A DNA stretch of 64,000 nucleotides from Cercis canadensis (lineage: Eukaryota > Streptophyta > Magnoliopsida > Fabales > Fabaceae): assembly GCA_003255065.1 (NCBI GenBank), contig QAOA01005733.1, positions 74,835-138,834 of the forward strand, written 5' to 3'. The translations under genes and the position numbers were made by a program. Position 1 is the stretch's first letter. Each line of letters opens with the position of its first letter. Positions 10,460-21,742 of the stretch are shown here, in pieces. The notes below the pieces were generated by a model. That model was not told the DNA's origin, made no database searches, and saw only the letters and a program-made list of their open reading frames with translations.

Positions 10460-11589
10460 TTTTCCTAAGAGAAAGAAAAGCTTAAGTTTCAAAAAAATAC
10501 ATGCTTGCTCACAGTAATACATGATTGGTGCGTAAAGAAAATTTTTGTTCAATCAAAACTTGTTCTGTTCAATCGGGCTACTTGTTTTGAGGTTCTTTTG
10601 TAGACAGTCCTTGATCTTTTTTATTTTTTTGAGAACCCAACCTTCTTATCTCTTTCTTAGGTAAAAATTACATCGCTTTCAACCGAATCACATACTCACT
10701 TATTTGTTATTTATTCCTTTTTTCTTTACTTTCTTGTTGCTTCCTTTTTTGGACTTGTTCTTCACCTCATTTTTTCAAACTTTTTTAATCTGAACCCTGT
10801 CGTGATCAAGAATTTCTAATATTCATGGAATCTAGAAACCAAGTCAGAGAGAATTCTTCAAGAATAACTGAATATGTGGTTATGATAAATCCACTCACAT
10901 TTTATTTATAATAATAACTCAGTAATTTAGCATGAAGAAAATATATAACTAAAAGAATTCAACTCAATGAATTAACTTCTTTTATTTCAAGAGAAAGACC
11001 ACACACTTCATGAAAAATGAACAATATGAGATGCATCATTAAAACATTTCAAGAAGACAAATTGCCCCAGCATGAGGGTTTTATGATGATGGACTTGCCC
11101 TATAAAATAGGTGCTTACATAACCTTAAAGAAGAATCAAAGTTCACGTAGTTCAAGATAAAAAATCTAGAAGCCAACACGGATCAGGAAAATTGCCCCAG
11201 TTTCTAACTCTTTCAATGTCCAACTTGATTGATTCTCATATTGCATCGGATACAACTTATACTCATCTGACGTGAACATTTAACCCTTTGGTAGTAGAGT
11301 GCAATCATCTTAATTTCTTCATGAATTCCCTTACATCACCGGGCTTTTCCATTGCTCTTTGGTGCTATTCTGTGTCACTTTTCTGATTTAGGCAATCCTT
11401 TTGGGTTTTCAACCTAACAATTTTTTCCTTTTTTTTTTCTTTTAATTTTATTTTATCATTATTTATTTTTATTTTTTATTTTTTTGTGCTTTAACTTTTG
11501 CCTAGACCGCATTTTTAGGTTTCAATCTAACGAGTTTTTTTTCTTCATTTTTTTCAAGGGTAATATTTCTTCATTGCATTAGAATTTAG
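10460..11589 (-). other. Ogre-1 3' untranslated region
   Basis: AT-rich with long T runs (for example 11420-11500); no open frame and no repeat other than the neighbouring array. It separates the integrase end from the array. Confidence 0.6.
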
Positions 11590-12917
11590 GGAGTTCTTGT
11601 CCTTCCATATTTGTGAGGATCAATACTCTTTCTGAGAATGCCTGTTTGACTATATATGACCCTTGATGAGTTGGGGCACATTTTCCTCTTTCATCCTGAT
11701 GTGGCAAAACCTTTTTCAACACTAGGTCCCTTGGTTGGAACTTTTGAGGTCAAATTTTTTTGTTAAATGCTCTAGCCATCCTTTGTTGATACAATTGGCC
11801 ATGACAAATTGTTGTCAATCTTTTCTCCTCAATCATAATTTAATTGTTCGTATCTAACTCTTGTCCATTTGGATTTCTCTAATTATGTCTCCATTAAAAC
11901 TCTGAGGGACGGGATCTCAACTTCTATTAGAGTGACAACTTCCATACCATACAACAGAGAATAAGGTGTTGCCCTAGTTGAAGACTGCACAACTATGTGA
12001 TAAGCATGCAAGGCATAAGGGAGCGTCTCGTGCTAGTCTTTACAGGTTACCACCATCTTTTCAACTATTTTCTTAATATTTTTATTGGCAGATTCAACAG
12101 CTCCATTCATTTGTGGTCTAAAAGGTGAAGAGTTATGATGCTTAATTACAAACTTCTCATATAACTTATGTATGTCTACACTATTCAAATTTTAGTCATT
12201 ATCCGTGATGATCCTCTTTGGTTGTCCATAATGACAAATGATGTTCGTCTTTAGGAATTTAACCACCATTTTTTGGGTCACTTCACATAAGAAGCAGTTT
12301 CTACTCATTTTGTGAAATAATCAATTGCCACTAGGATAAAATAGTGTCCACTAGAAGCCTTTGGATTAATTGGTTCAATGATATCGATTCCTCAAAACCC
12401 ACATAGAAAATGGCCAAGGTGTTACCATATTATGAAGAGGAAAAGGTGGAGCTTTTATATGATCTGCACAAATTTGACATTTGTGACACTTTCTAGAGTA
12501 ACTGATGCAATCTCTTTCCATGGTCATCCAATAATACCCTGCTCTCAAAATTTTTCAAGCCATCATATGCCCATTTGCATGAGTCGCATATATTCCATTG
12601 TGAACAATGCTCAAAATACTATTAGCTTCCTTTGCATCAACATAACATAAGAGTGTGCCATCATGACTTCTTTTGTAGACTTCTCCGCTTAAAAAGAACC
12701 CTAGCGACATACGCCGAATAGTTTTCTTGTCATTTTCATTGGCACCAGTTTGATACTTTCTGAACTTGATGTATTGCATGATATCATGATACCAAGGCCA
12801 ACCATTGGGTTCTTCCTCTACATTTGAGCAGTAGGCAGGTTCATCTCCTAGCTCCACTTGTATGGGTTGCACTAGTAGTCCAGAGTCAAGCTTGGTCTTC
12901 ACTGCTAAAGTTGCCAA
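11590..12917 (-). pseudogene. Ogre-1 integrase remnant
   Basis: The right part (12917-12555) carries the zinc-binding N-terminal domain region, with 'YKRSHDGTLLCYVD' and 'VHNGIYATHANGHMMA' matching the HHCC-domain layout of Tat integrases. The catalytic core follows leftward, with the phrases 'SSPFRPQMNGAVESAN' around 12100 and 'VVTLIEVEIPSLRVLMET' around 11900, both typical of Ogre integrases. The C-terminal part fades near 11590. The integrase would insert the cDNA copy into the host chromosome. The frame is interrupted in several places and it is a fossil. Confidence 0.85.
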
Positions 12918-13030
12918 GGTATTAGCAAACTGAATTTTGTCACTAATTAAATGAAAAAAAGTGATATCCTCAAATTTCTCAATTAATTATGTCAAATATT
13001 TCTAGTATGGAATCAGTTTTGGGTCTCTAA

Positions 13031-13264
13031 TCATTCTCCTTTTACTTGATAAATGATAAGTGCAAAATTCCCAAAAACATCTAAAATGCCAATTTTTAAA
13101 TTCAAAGTTGCTTGCAAGCCCCTTACACAAGCTTTGTACTCAGCTACAGTATTAGTACAATCAAACCCTAGCTTGATGGCTATCGAGAATTGCTTCCTTT
13201 TGGGTGATACAATTATAGCTCCTTTCCCCTTTCCATACACATTTACTGCCCCGTCAAAGTACAT
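13031..13264 (-). pseudogene. Ogre-1 second (archaeal-like) RNase H
   Basis: A 77-residue open piece contains 'MYFDGAVNVYGKGKGAI', 'NTVAEYKACVRGLQATL' and 'DVFGNFALIIYQVKGE'. This is the block order of the additional archaeal-type RNase H that Tat-lineage elements carry between the original RNase H and integrase. Dual RNase H is a known feature of the lineage, thought to have been acquired separately from the retroviral-type domain. Its position here, between the RNase H region and the integrase, agrees. Confidence 0.8.
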
Positions 13265-13315
13265 CTTCCATCGAGTTCCTTCTATCTCAGTCTCTTCTTC
13301 TATTGCAAAAATGTC

Positions 13316-14460
13316 TTAATCTGGGAATTCAAATCTCATTAGTTGGTAATCATCAATAGGGCTTTTAGCCAGGTGATCAGCAATCACACTTCCTTCTACT
13401 GCTTTTTTAGTCATGTATACCATGTCATACTCAAAAAGGATAATTTGCCACTTTGCTAACCTCCCAGAGAAATAAGGTTTTTTGACGATAAATTTGATTG
13501 GATCCATACTAAAGATAAGCCAAGTGGTGTGATACAACAAGTACTATCAAAGCCTGGTAGCCACCCAAACTAAGGCGCAACAAGTCTTCTCTACGAGAGC
13601 ATATCTTGTTTCATAGTCTGTGAACTTTTTGCTCAGGTAATAAATCGCTTTCTTTTTCTTTCCTCCTTCATCGTGTTGCCCTAACACACTTCCCATTGAT
13701 TCTTGCAACACGCTCAAGTACTAAATAAGAGGTTTCTCCGAGATTGGAGGCACAAGCACCAGAGGATTAAATAAATATTCTTTGACCTTCTTAAAAGCTT
13801 CCTGGCACTATTCATCCCACTCACCTGGATTATGTTTCCTTAGGAGTTTGAAGATCGGCTCACAAGTACATGTAAGGTTGGAAATGAATCAGGGAATTCA
13901 AATCTCATTAGTTGGTAATCATCAATAGGGCTTTTAGCCAGGTGATCAGCAATCACACTTCCTTCTACTGCTTTTTTAGTCATGTATACCATGTCATACT
14001 CAAAAAGGATAATTTGCCACTTTGCTAACCTCCCAGAGAAATAAGGTTTTTTGACGATAAATTTGATTGGATCCATACTAAAGATAAGCCAAGTGGTGTG
14101 ATACAACAAGTACTATCAAAGCCTGGTAGCCACCCAAACTAAGGCGCAACAAGTCTTCTCTACGAGAGCATATCTTGTTTCATAGTCTGTGAACTTTTTG
14201 CTCAGGTAATAAATCGCTTTCTTTTTCTTTCCTCCTTCATCGTGTTGCCCTAACACACTTCCCATTGATTCTTGCAACACGCTCAAGTACTAAATAAGAG
14301 GTTTCTCCGAGATTGGAGGCACAAGCACCAGAGGATTAAATAAATATTCTTTGACCTTCTTAAAAGCTTCCTGGCACTATTCATCCCACTCACCTGGATT
14401 ATGTTTCCTTAGGAGTTTGAAGATCGGCTCACAAGTACATGTAAGGTTGGAAATGAATCA
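13316..14460 (-). pseudogene. Ogre-1 RNase H / connection region
   Basis: Contains the phrase 'SGRLAKWQIILFEYDMVY' followed by 'KKAVEGSVIADHLAKSPI', which marks the end of the RNase H domain in Tat elements (compare QKAIKGSALADHLA in relatives). The block is present twice because of the direct repeat described separately. The domain would degrade the RNA strand during reverse transcription. Confidence 0.75.
13323..14460. repeat. Direct tandem repeat, 2 x 569 bp, apparently identical
   Basis: The segment from 13323 recurs at 13892, an offset of 569 bp; the second copy ends at 14460. I found no difference between the copies when reading them side by side. Identity this high inside an element whose LTRs differ by several percent means a recent duplication, gene conversion, or an assembly artefact. 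Confidence 0.9.
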
Positions 14461-15249
14461 GGCTATGTAGTTAAGTTTTCCAAGGAAACTGCGAACTTCC
14501 TTTTTTGACCTTGGAGGTGACATTTCTCGAATTGCTTTTGCCTTATCTAGATCCATTTCAATTCCTTTTCTGCTAACAATAAAACCCAACAACTCCTCCA
14601 TCGTTACACCAAAAGTGCATTTGGAAGGATTCAACCTCAGCTTGTACTTTCTCGACCTTTCAAACAGCTTTCAGAGAATGCCCATGTGATTTTTCCCCTC
14701 ATTTGACTTAGCTACCATGTCATCTACATAAAATTCAATCTCCTTATGCATTATATCATGAAATAACGTGACCATAGCCATCTGATAGGTTGCCCCAGCA
14801 TTTTTCAACCTAAATGATATTACTCGATAATAGTGCATGCCCCAGTGAGTGATAAATGTAGTTTTCTCCTTATCCTCCTTAACCATTGGAATTTGATTGT
14901 ATCTTGAGTATCCATCCATGAATGAATACCGATGATTTTTGGCTGTATTGTCAACCAACACATCTATATGAGGTAAAGGGAAATCATCTTTAGGATTGAC
15001 TCTGTTCAGATCCCGGAAGTCCACACACATTCTTACATGTCCATCCTTCTTAGGTACTAGAACTATATTGGTAACCCATTCAGGATAAGTAGCCACTTCT
15101 AAGAACTCAGCCTCTATTTGCTTGATCACTTCATCCTTTATCTCATTAGACATTTCTGGCCTCATCCGTCTCAACTTTTGTTTGATCGGTTTATAATCGG
15201 GATACAATGGGATCTCGTGAGATACAATATCAGGGTCGAGACCCAGCAT
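14461..15249 (-). pseudogene. Ogre-1 reverse transcriptase
   Basis: A 192-residue open piece (15249-14671) covers the RT fingers and palm: 'KQKLRRMRPEMSNEIKDEV', 'PEWVTNIVLVPKKDGHVRMC', 'LKNAGATYQMAM' and the catalytic YVDD box in 'FYVDDMVAKS'. These phrases place it firmly with Ogre-group Tat elements. The RT would copy the element RNA into cDNA in the particle. Sequence to the left (14670-14461) continues the palm/thumb region at lower clarity. Confidence 0.92.
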
Positions 15250-16151
15250 GTTTTGATAGAACCAGGCAAAAATATCTAATTACTTTTTGAATAAAGCAAT
15301 CATTTTTTTTTTCAAGTTGTCAACAAATTTCAATTCCTTCTCACTTGCCCAAGTTTATTATTTGTACCTCTTCATTGTAGGGATTTATTATTTTTTCATA
15401 TGACTCAACCATCTTCGCAAATCTATTAGAAAGTTCTACATTCTCATTAGAGTTGTATCCATCTGTATCAAATTCAACATGAGAATCAATCATTGAACAA
15501 ATAGAATCATGGTCTTGGGACAAGAGATCCGTATTATCAAGACTCCTGTGAATAAAATTCAAAAAAAAATTGAACAAAAGTTAATTAAATGGAGATTATT
15601 GTGAAAAAAAAAATGATGAACTCTTGGGAAACTAATGAATAAGATAAAATTGAATTCAAACACCATACTGAAATACTTCATTAGTATGTAAAATGTGGCC
15701 CAATGCAATAACATTCAAATGACTTTGGACCTCGGTCATAAGAAAAATAATGACAGAAATAACTATTACTCAAAAGAGACAATCTCTGACAATGGTTTCA
15801 GTTGTTCTTCCTTGTTACAGGGCCAGATCCAACAACTATTATCGTGATGACCCTTCAAAGTGTTCACCATGTGCATAGGGTCGGCAACACAAGAGGAAAC
15901 ATAACTTCAATTGACTCAAGAAATGTCTTTCGAAGATGAGAGATACTCCTTGCTTCTTTCTTTTGACCGATTCTCTACAACCCCACTGACTCCTTAGCTG
16001 AGGGCTCATATCCTAGCCCTTGTTTGCTAACATTCTCTGGGAGTGAGATAGGAGCACTGATGCCTTGTAAGTTAACTCCTAAGCCTTTTCCTTTTTGAAA
16101 TCCGCTCTTCATCATTATCGAATACGCTATTTGGTTAACATCTCCCTTTTT
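15250..16151 (-). other. Ogre-1 protease-RT spacer
   Basis: About 0.9 kb with one short acidic open frame (15577-15341) and otherwise no recognisable domain. Ogre elements are known to carry an intron between protease and RT that is removed by splicing; this is the expected place for it, but I cannot call the splice sites with confidence. Confidence 0.5.
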
Positions 16152-17093
16152 CTATGTCTCCCTCTTGTTGCTTTCTGCTATCTCTAAAGACTGAAAAGAA
16201 GTTTTTAAGGCTTCTTCCATTGTTTTCATATACGGTAAAAAGTTAGGTTTAGTTACCAACATTTTCTCATCTCCTTTGACGGTGATTACTTTTCTGTCAC
16301 TTATATATTTTAACCTTTGATGAAGAGTAGATGAGACTACTCCTGCTGCGTGAATCCATGGCCTTTCTAAAAGCATGGTGTAGGCCGGCTCTATGTCCAT
16401 CACTTGAAAATGGATGTCAAATTGACTAGGCCTAATTTTCAAATGAAGCAAAATGTCTCCAAGAACTTCTCTTTTTATCTCATCAAAGGCTCTCACTACC
16501 GTGTTGTTGTCTTGGACTAAGGACCTATTAATATGTAATTGTGTTAAGGTTGAATAGGGAAGCACATTTAGTGCAGACCCATTGTCAATTAGGACTCTTG
16601 CTACCATGTACCCTTCACATTTGAGCGTGATGTGAAGTGCCTTAGTATGATTACTCATACTGGGTATTAACTCTTCATCAGAAAATGAAATAGTACTAAT
16701 GTTCCGAATGAAGTTCACCATACCCCCAAACTTTTTCACAGTGATGCTAGGCAGCACATAAGCCTGATGTAAAAATTTCTGCAAGGTTATTCTATGTGAT
16801 TCTGAACTTATAATGAGTGACAACAAAGAAATGCGAGTATGGGTTTTCTTCATTTGTTCCATTATGTCATATTCGCTTTGCTTCATTATTTTCAAAAAAT
16901 CCTCATCTTCATTACTGGCTTTTTGGGTATCCATTTTCTTGGTTAAGAGCGGTTCTCTTCCATCATTCAGAGTCTTCCCTCTCTCCTTTTGTTGCCACTC
17001 TACCTCTTTTGAAGTGTAACATCTCCTATTTCTGATAATTCCTCCACTTTCTACAACATTTATGATTAGATTTGTCTCTTTCTCATCTTTCAA
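16152..17093 (-). pseudogene. Ogre-1 protease region
   Basis: A 313-residue open frame. The aspartic protease core shows 'ARVLIDNGSALNVLP', with the D-x-G-S active-site layout seen in Tat proteases, followed by a hydrophobic flap-like stretch and 'MDIEPAYTMLLERPWIHAAG', the conserved 'LLGRPW'-type end of plant retroelement proteases. The protease would cut the polyprotein inside the virus-like particle. The N-terminal third is charged and unconserved. It is the longest surviving frame of Ogre-1. Confidence 0.88.
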
Positions 17094-17159
17094 GTTTATT
17101 TCATCAGAAAAGTCCCTTGAACTTTGCTCTTGGATAGAGACTACCCTTACCCCATAACT

Positions 17160-19351
17160 CTAGGGTACTGCCTGATTACTCTCATAGGGAAAAGGGGTTG
17201 CTACTTGTATAACCACATCTAACTGCACTTGATTAGTTAGTGGGCCTGAGAAAATTTTAAGAACAAATGGCTTGAAAATTTGAGACTCCTTTCTAGCCAT
17301 ATTGATCTCTTCTCTTGCAACACCACTACCTTTTTCGAATCTTAAAACTCCAAGTGAAATCAATTTTTGAATCCCGCATTTGAATTCCCAACAATCCTCT
17401 ATATCATAACCACAACTCTGATGATGCTCGCAGAATGGCCTCTTATCAAACTTGTCACCATTTTCTATTCCTCTAAAAGGAACCTCTATGCCACATCCCA
17501 TTGACTTCAAACTTACCCACACTTTTTTCATTGGCATTTTAACTTCTGCGATTTTCTTGATTACCTCCACCTCCCTGATAATGACATTTACTATATATCT
17601 TCTTTCATGATTAGGAAAAGAGTTTGTATTTACATTTGGTCCACATTCTATCTCCTTAATTTTGATAGCTCCCTACTTAATCAAGTATAAGACTACGTAT
17701 TTGAAGGCGGGACAATCTTCAATGAAGTGGTCTACTGAACTCCTATGGTAGTCACACTTAAGATTTAGGTTATACTAATTTGGAAATGGTGGTTGCAAGG
17801 GTGCTATAGGTTTTGGAGCTATTGCATGGATCTCACATAGCTGCCTGAACATTTAGCTCTTGATATAGGAATATTGGGAAAATGCTTTTCTTTCAAAGGA
17901 GGATAGTGTTGATTTCTATACCCCTGGTAATTGGGTCTAGTTGGTGATCTAGGCATTAAATTATTTGGAAATACATTTTGTGGGGTAGGCTGATAAATGG
18001 GAACGAATGGTGCAAAGATTGATCTAGGTGTATAGTATGGTTGAGGTGGTAAAATATTATTGACCTGATGAGGGTATAAGGAATTAAGGTAAAGTTGGTA
18101 AGATTGGCTTCCATGATGAGGAAAATGTAGGGATACAGGTGTTTGGACCAAGTTTACACCCCCTTCCTTTTTCTTAAATGGCTGTCATTTCCTCAAATTG
18201 TTATTATTATTTTCACATTTCAAGAATGCAAAATTTTTAGCTCGATGCATCTCCTCCACCCTCTCTCCAACATTGATCACTTCAAAGAAATTCCTATAAA
18301 CACTTGCCACACTCAATTCAATAGACGGGGAATTCAAAGTATTCACAAAATAATGACCATTTTAGAATCCATTAGTGGAGGTTGAGCTTGAGCCGCCAAA
18401 TTTTTCCATTTCTGTGCATAATCCTTGAAGCTTTCCCCTTCTCCCTTTCTCATGGTTCCCAATTAGGCTCTAGTAGGGGCTATATTGTCGTTAAAGCTAT
18501 ATTGCTTTAAGAAAGCATCAACCAAATCCTTCTATGAGTGAATCTTAAAATGATCTAGGCGCTAGTACTAATTTGTAGCGGGACCCGTCAAACTTTTTAG
18601 GAAAAAAGTGCATAAAAAACTTCTCCTCTCTTAACCAGATAAACATCTTAGTACAATAAGATTTCAAATGAAGTTAGGGATTAATTGTCCCATCATATCG
18701 TGCGAATTCAAACATTTTTAAATCCTTAGGAAGTGTAATCTCTGAGGTTAGAGAAAGTTCCCTAATATCCACTAAGCCGTATGCCCCCGATCCCTGTATC
18801 ATATTAATTTGTTCGTCCAAAAGCGCCCACTTTTTCTCCATTGATTCTACCCTCAGCTTATCCTTCTCCAACTCTTCCTTATATTTCCCTAAAAGAATTA
18901 CCCTTAAAGCTTCTTGTGTAATGTAGTGAGTAATTGGATGGGTGTATGTGTAGACGCCCCCTTAATTTTCATTTGGATTAAATGGAGCTTCCGTAGGCAG
19001 GGAAAATGAGTCTGAGAACAGTAGTGAGATATTATGCACAACATCAACTGGTTGGATGGCTGGAGGAATTGCTGAATTTGAATAATATCCCTATACTAAA
19101 TTTGTAGAAGACATCATCTGTAGAGGCATTCTCCATATTGCATTGAAAATTTTAGAATTTGCCTCAATTGATGGATATGTCAACAAAGGTGTTATATGAG
19201 AAATTTGAGGGATATTGACACCATTTGGTCCCTCGGCCACAACTTTCAACTTCAAACTCTTAGTGAAAAGCTTTATCATCTCGTTCATACGAGATTTCAA
19301 TTCATCAAACTTGGCCCCCAGATTGCGACACTGCTCCTGATTTTCTTCCAT
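17160..19351 (-). pseudogene. Ogre-1 gag
   Basis: Pieces of gag in order: a charged start at 19351 ('MEENQEQCRNLGAKFDELKS', then 'GPNGVNIPQISHITPLLTYP'), a capsid-like start at 18871-18674 ('LPKDLKMFEFARYDGTINP', similar to the 'FK.P.F..YDGT.DP' entry of Tat capsids), a proline/tyrosine-rich segment (18151-17819), and a cysteine/histidine segment at 17570-17160 ('FCEHHQSCGYDIEDCWEFK', a zinc-knuckle-like region). Gag would form the particle. Interrupted several times; the matching start in Ogre-2 is at about 57990. Confidence 0.82.
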
Positions 19352-19889
19352 GATATTGACAGTTCTTGATTTGAGCTTAATTGACCTTCTTACGGAGTGC
19401 TTTTGATTGAATTTTATTTTCTTTACGCGACCAATGATGTATTACCCCTGCTGAGTATGCAAAAATAAGAAATAAATAATAATAATAAAAAGAAAAAAAA
19501 AGAAGAAAATAAGAAAAATTCTGATTGAATGATAAATTGTTAGCATTGTTTTTGCAGACATGGTCACAAAAAATTTCACGTCCTTGCACAAACATTCATG
19601 GGAGCGTTGCTATTAACCTATTTTATAAGAACATACCCTATAAAAATAGATTAACACGAATGAATTCTATGAAAATATTTAACTCCTTATGAAAAATATT
19701 ATACACAACAAGAAAAATAGTCTTGAAAACAACTTCATTCCTCTCCTTGGAGTGAATTGGATACAAAATTCTCAAGAGTCATAATGGAGCTTTCATTTAA
19801 ATACATAGTCCTTTACAAAATTAGAAATTACAATAATATCACTATGTCTCAAATACATCATTCAACACTTCTTTACACTTCATTAATAA
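19352..19889 (-). other. Ogre-1 ORF1-gag spacer
   Basis: AT-rich spacer that aligns with the Ogre-2 spacer at about 57500-57990. A 72-codon frame (19595-19377) is a shadow over A/T-rich sequence. No domain seen. Confidence 0.5.
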
Positions 19890-21509
19890 CTTTTCAAGTT
19901 CCTTAACAGATGATGAATATGGAGTTGAAGACATTTCCACAGCTGAGACTTGTTGTTGCAACATTCTGCATTTATTTATAAATTTCTAACAAGTAAGTTG
20001 TATTGTTGTCCCCCAGTAAATAGCTACATCCCCTCTGAAAGCAACCACCTTTCTCAGCTGACCTATTTGGTATTGGAAGTCATTAATTTGTCATCCTAAA
20101 TCGTCGCATTGTCGGTATTTGGCATTTTTTCCTTCTTTTGCTTCTAGTTTTTGTCTTTTAGCCTCTTGAGCCTCTTCTTCCAGGTGAATTATGTGTTGGC
20201 CATGAATGTCTCATTCTTTTTTATTTCATCTTCCAAAGAAACAACTTTATTTACGTATGAATCATCTTTCCCTTATATTAGGTTATTTCCCTTTCAATTT
20301 GTCGACTACGTCTTTTTTTTTTTTTTTTTTTTTTTNNNNNNNNNTCTTTTTTTTTTTTTTTTTCCATCGTCTTCATTTTCTCTAGCTGCATAGTGTTCTC
20401 ACCTTTTAGTTTTTATTTCTCTTCTTCTGCTCTTGCTAGACTTTTCTCTATTTCCTCAAACTTTAACAATTCTCTTATTGATTGTTCTGTTTTAAAATTC
20501 CAAAGACTATCTTTTGAGTGATGAGAAGAATGCCCTACCTCTGGGACTATCACATTCTTTCGTTAAGCCTGAAACCACTTCTTATACTCCTTATCGGTGT
20601 GCTTTATCAATGTACTAAAATCTATCTCACGAATAACAAGGTGTTTCGAGGCTTGACAAATTTTTCTCATCTTGCTTTCATTTCCTTGGCTTTCATATTC
20701 AAAATCTATCTTTGCAAGCTCTTTTGTTGAAGGAATGAACTGTTGGCGACCAAATTGGCGTAGAACCAAGAGAGAAGTATAAGCAATACACCCATGTGTC
20801 CCCATAAGAGGGACACAAGAGAAATCCTAACAATTGGTTAGGATACCCATACCTCATACCCAAGGGATCTTCCAAAAGATGGTCTATTCACAAATTTTAT
20901 CGAAATCTTCCAACCAACGCTGTCTAGTCTAATCATCTGATAGTTTTAACATATGGAAGTTCTCCAGAAGATTGTTCTAACATGTCTCTTCATACAATCA
21001 AATCTTCTCCCAAATGTGTGATAAAACAGCTAGACATATAACAACTGGAAGCAACATCTCAGTTTTCTTCCACCATTCTTCCTACAACAATTGAAGGAGA
21101 AGAATGTGTCGGCTAAAATGGTTAGAATTGGATTCACCCCATTGCAAATAACTCTATGGAAAACATCTACAACATCGTGGCTAATTGCATTTTTTCAATT
21201 AGGAAAAAGAATCAATCCATATATGGCTAGAATCACCAACTTGCGCAAAATTTTTCACTTCCTTTGACTTGGAAAGGTATCCATACATTTCTTTACAAAA
21301 TACATGAGCCATGCCTAAGCCTCCCATTCTTTTCCTTTTTTCTCCCTTAACAATTCTTGCTTACTTACCCCAAAAATGTTAGCAATTTTCTCTTCAGTCA
21401 CCTTATACACAATACAAGTATACACTTGACTATTTTTAGCTAGAGGTATTCTTAGCACGTGACTGCGCAATGTTACAGAGTTAGTGCGTAGTGTATGCGG
21501 GAGAAACAT
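19890..21509 (-). pseudogene. Ogre-1 ORF1 remnant
   Basis: The right end (21509-21315) reads 'IPLAKNSQVYTCIVYKV' and 'EEKIANIFGVSKQELLREKK', matching the Ogre-2 ORF1 at 55990-56120. Another piece (20805-20563) reads 'GTHGCIAYTSLLVLRQFGRQ' and 'FSTLIKHTDKEYKKWFQA'. The left part is rich in glutamate, lysine and leucine and probably coiled-coil. Ogre elements are known for this extra ORF between leader and gag; its function is unknown. The start resembles the plant domain I know as DUF7745, as in the Ogre-2 copy. It contains a sequencing gap. Confidence 0.78.
20336..20344. other. Assembly gap (9 N) in poly-T run
   Basis: Nine N flanked on both sides by long T runs. The run length and local sequence are unreliable here. 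The plus-strand frame across it (20151-20393) should be ignored. Confidence 0.98.
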
Positions 21510-21742
21510 ACAAACCTAATCCTATATCTATCTTAAACTACCCAATTGCAAGAACACAAGAAATATGCAACAACAATAAGCTATCTACAAATGCAAAAAA
21601 ATAAGCGAATAACATAACCAAAAGCAGAACTAATTAGCAAAGAAGAAACAACAAAATAAAAGCAAATTTAAGGGTAAAAAAAATACACAATGCCATATTA
21701 AGTTCGCACAACTAATTTGTTTGGGCTTGACTCTCTAACTGT
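21510..21742 (-). other. Ogre-1 leader
   Basis: On the minus strand it reads 'gttagagagtcaagc' and then 'gtgcgaacttaatatgg', matching the Ogre-2 leader at 54830-54890. I do not see a clear primer site in this copy. Confidence 0.7.
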
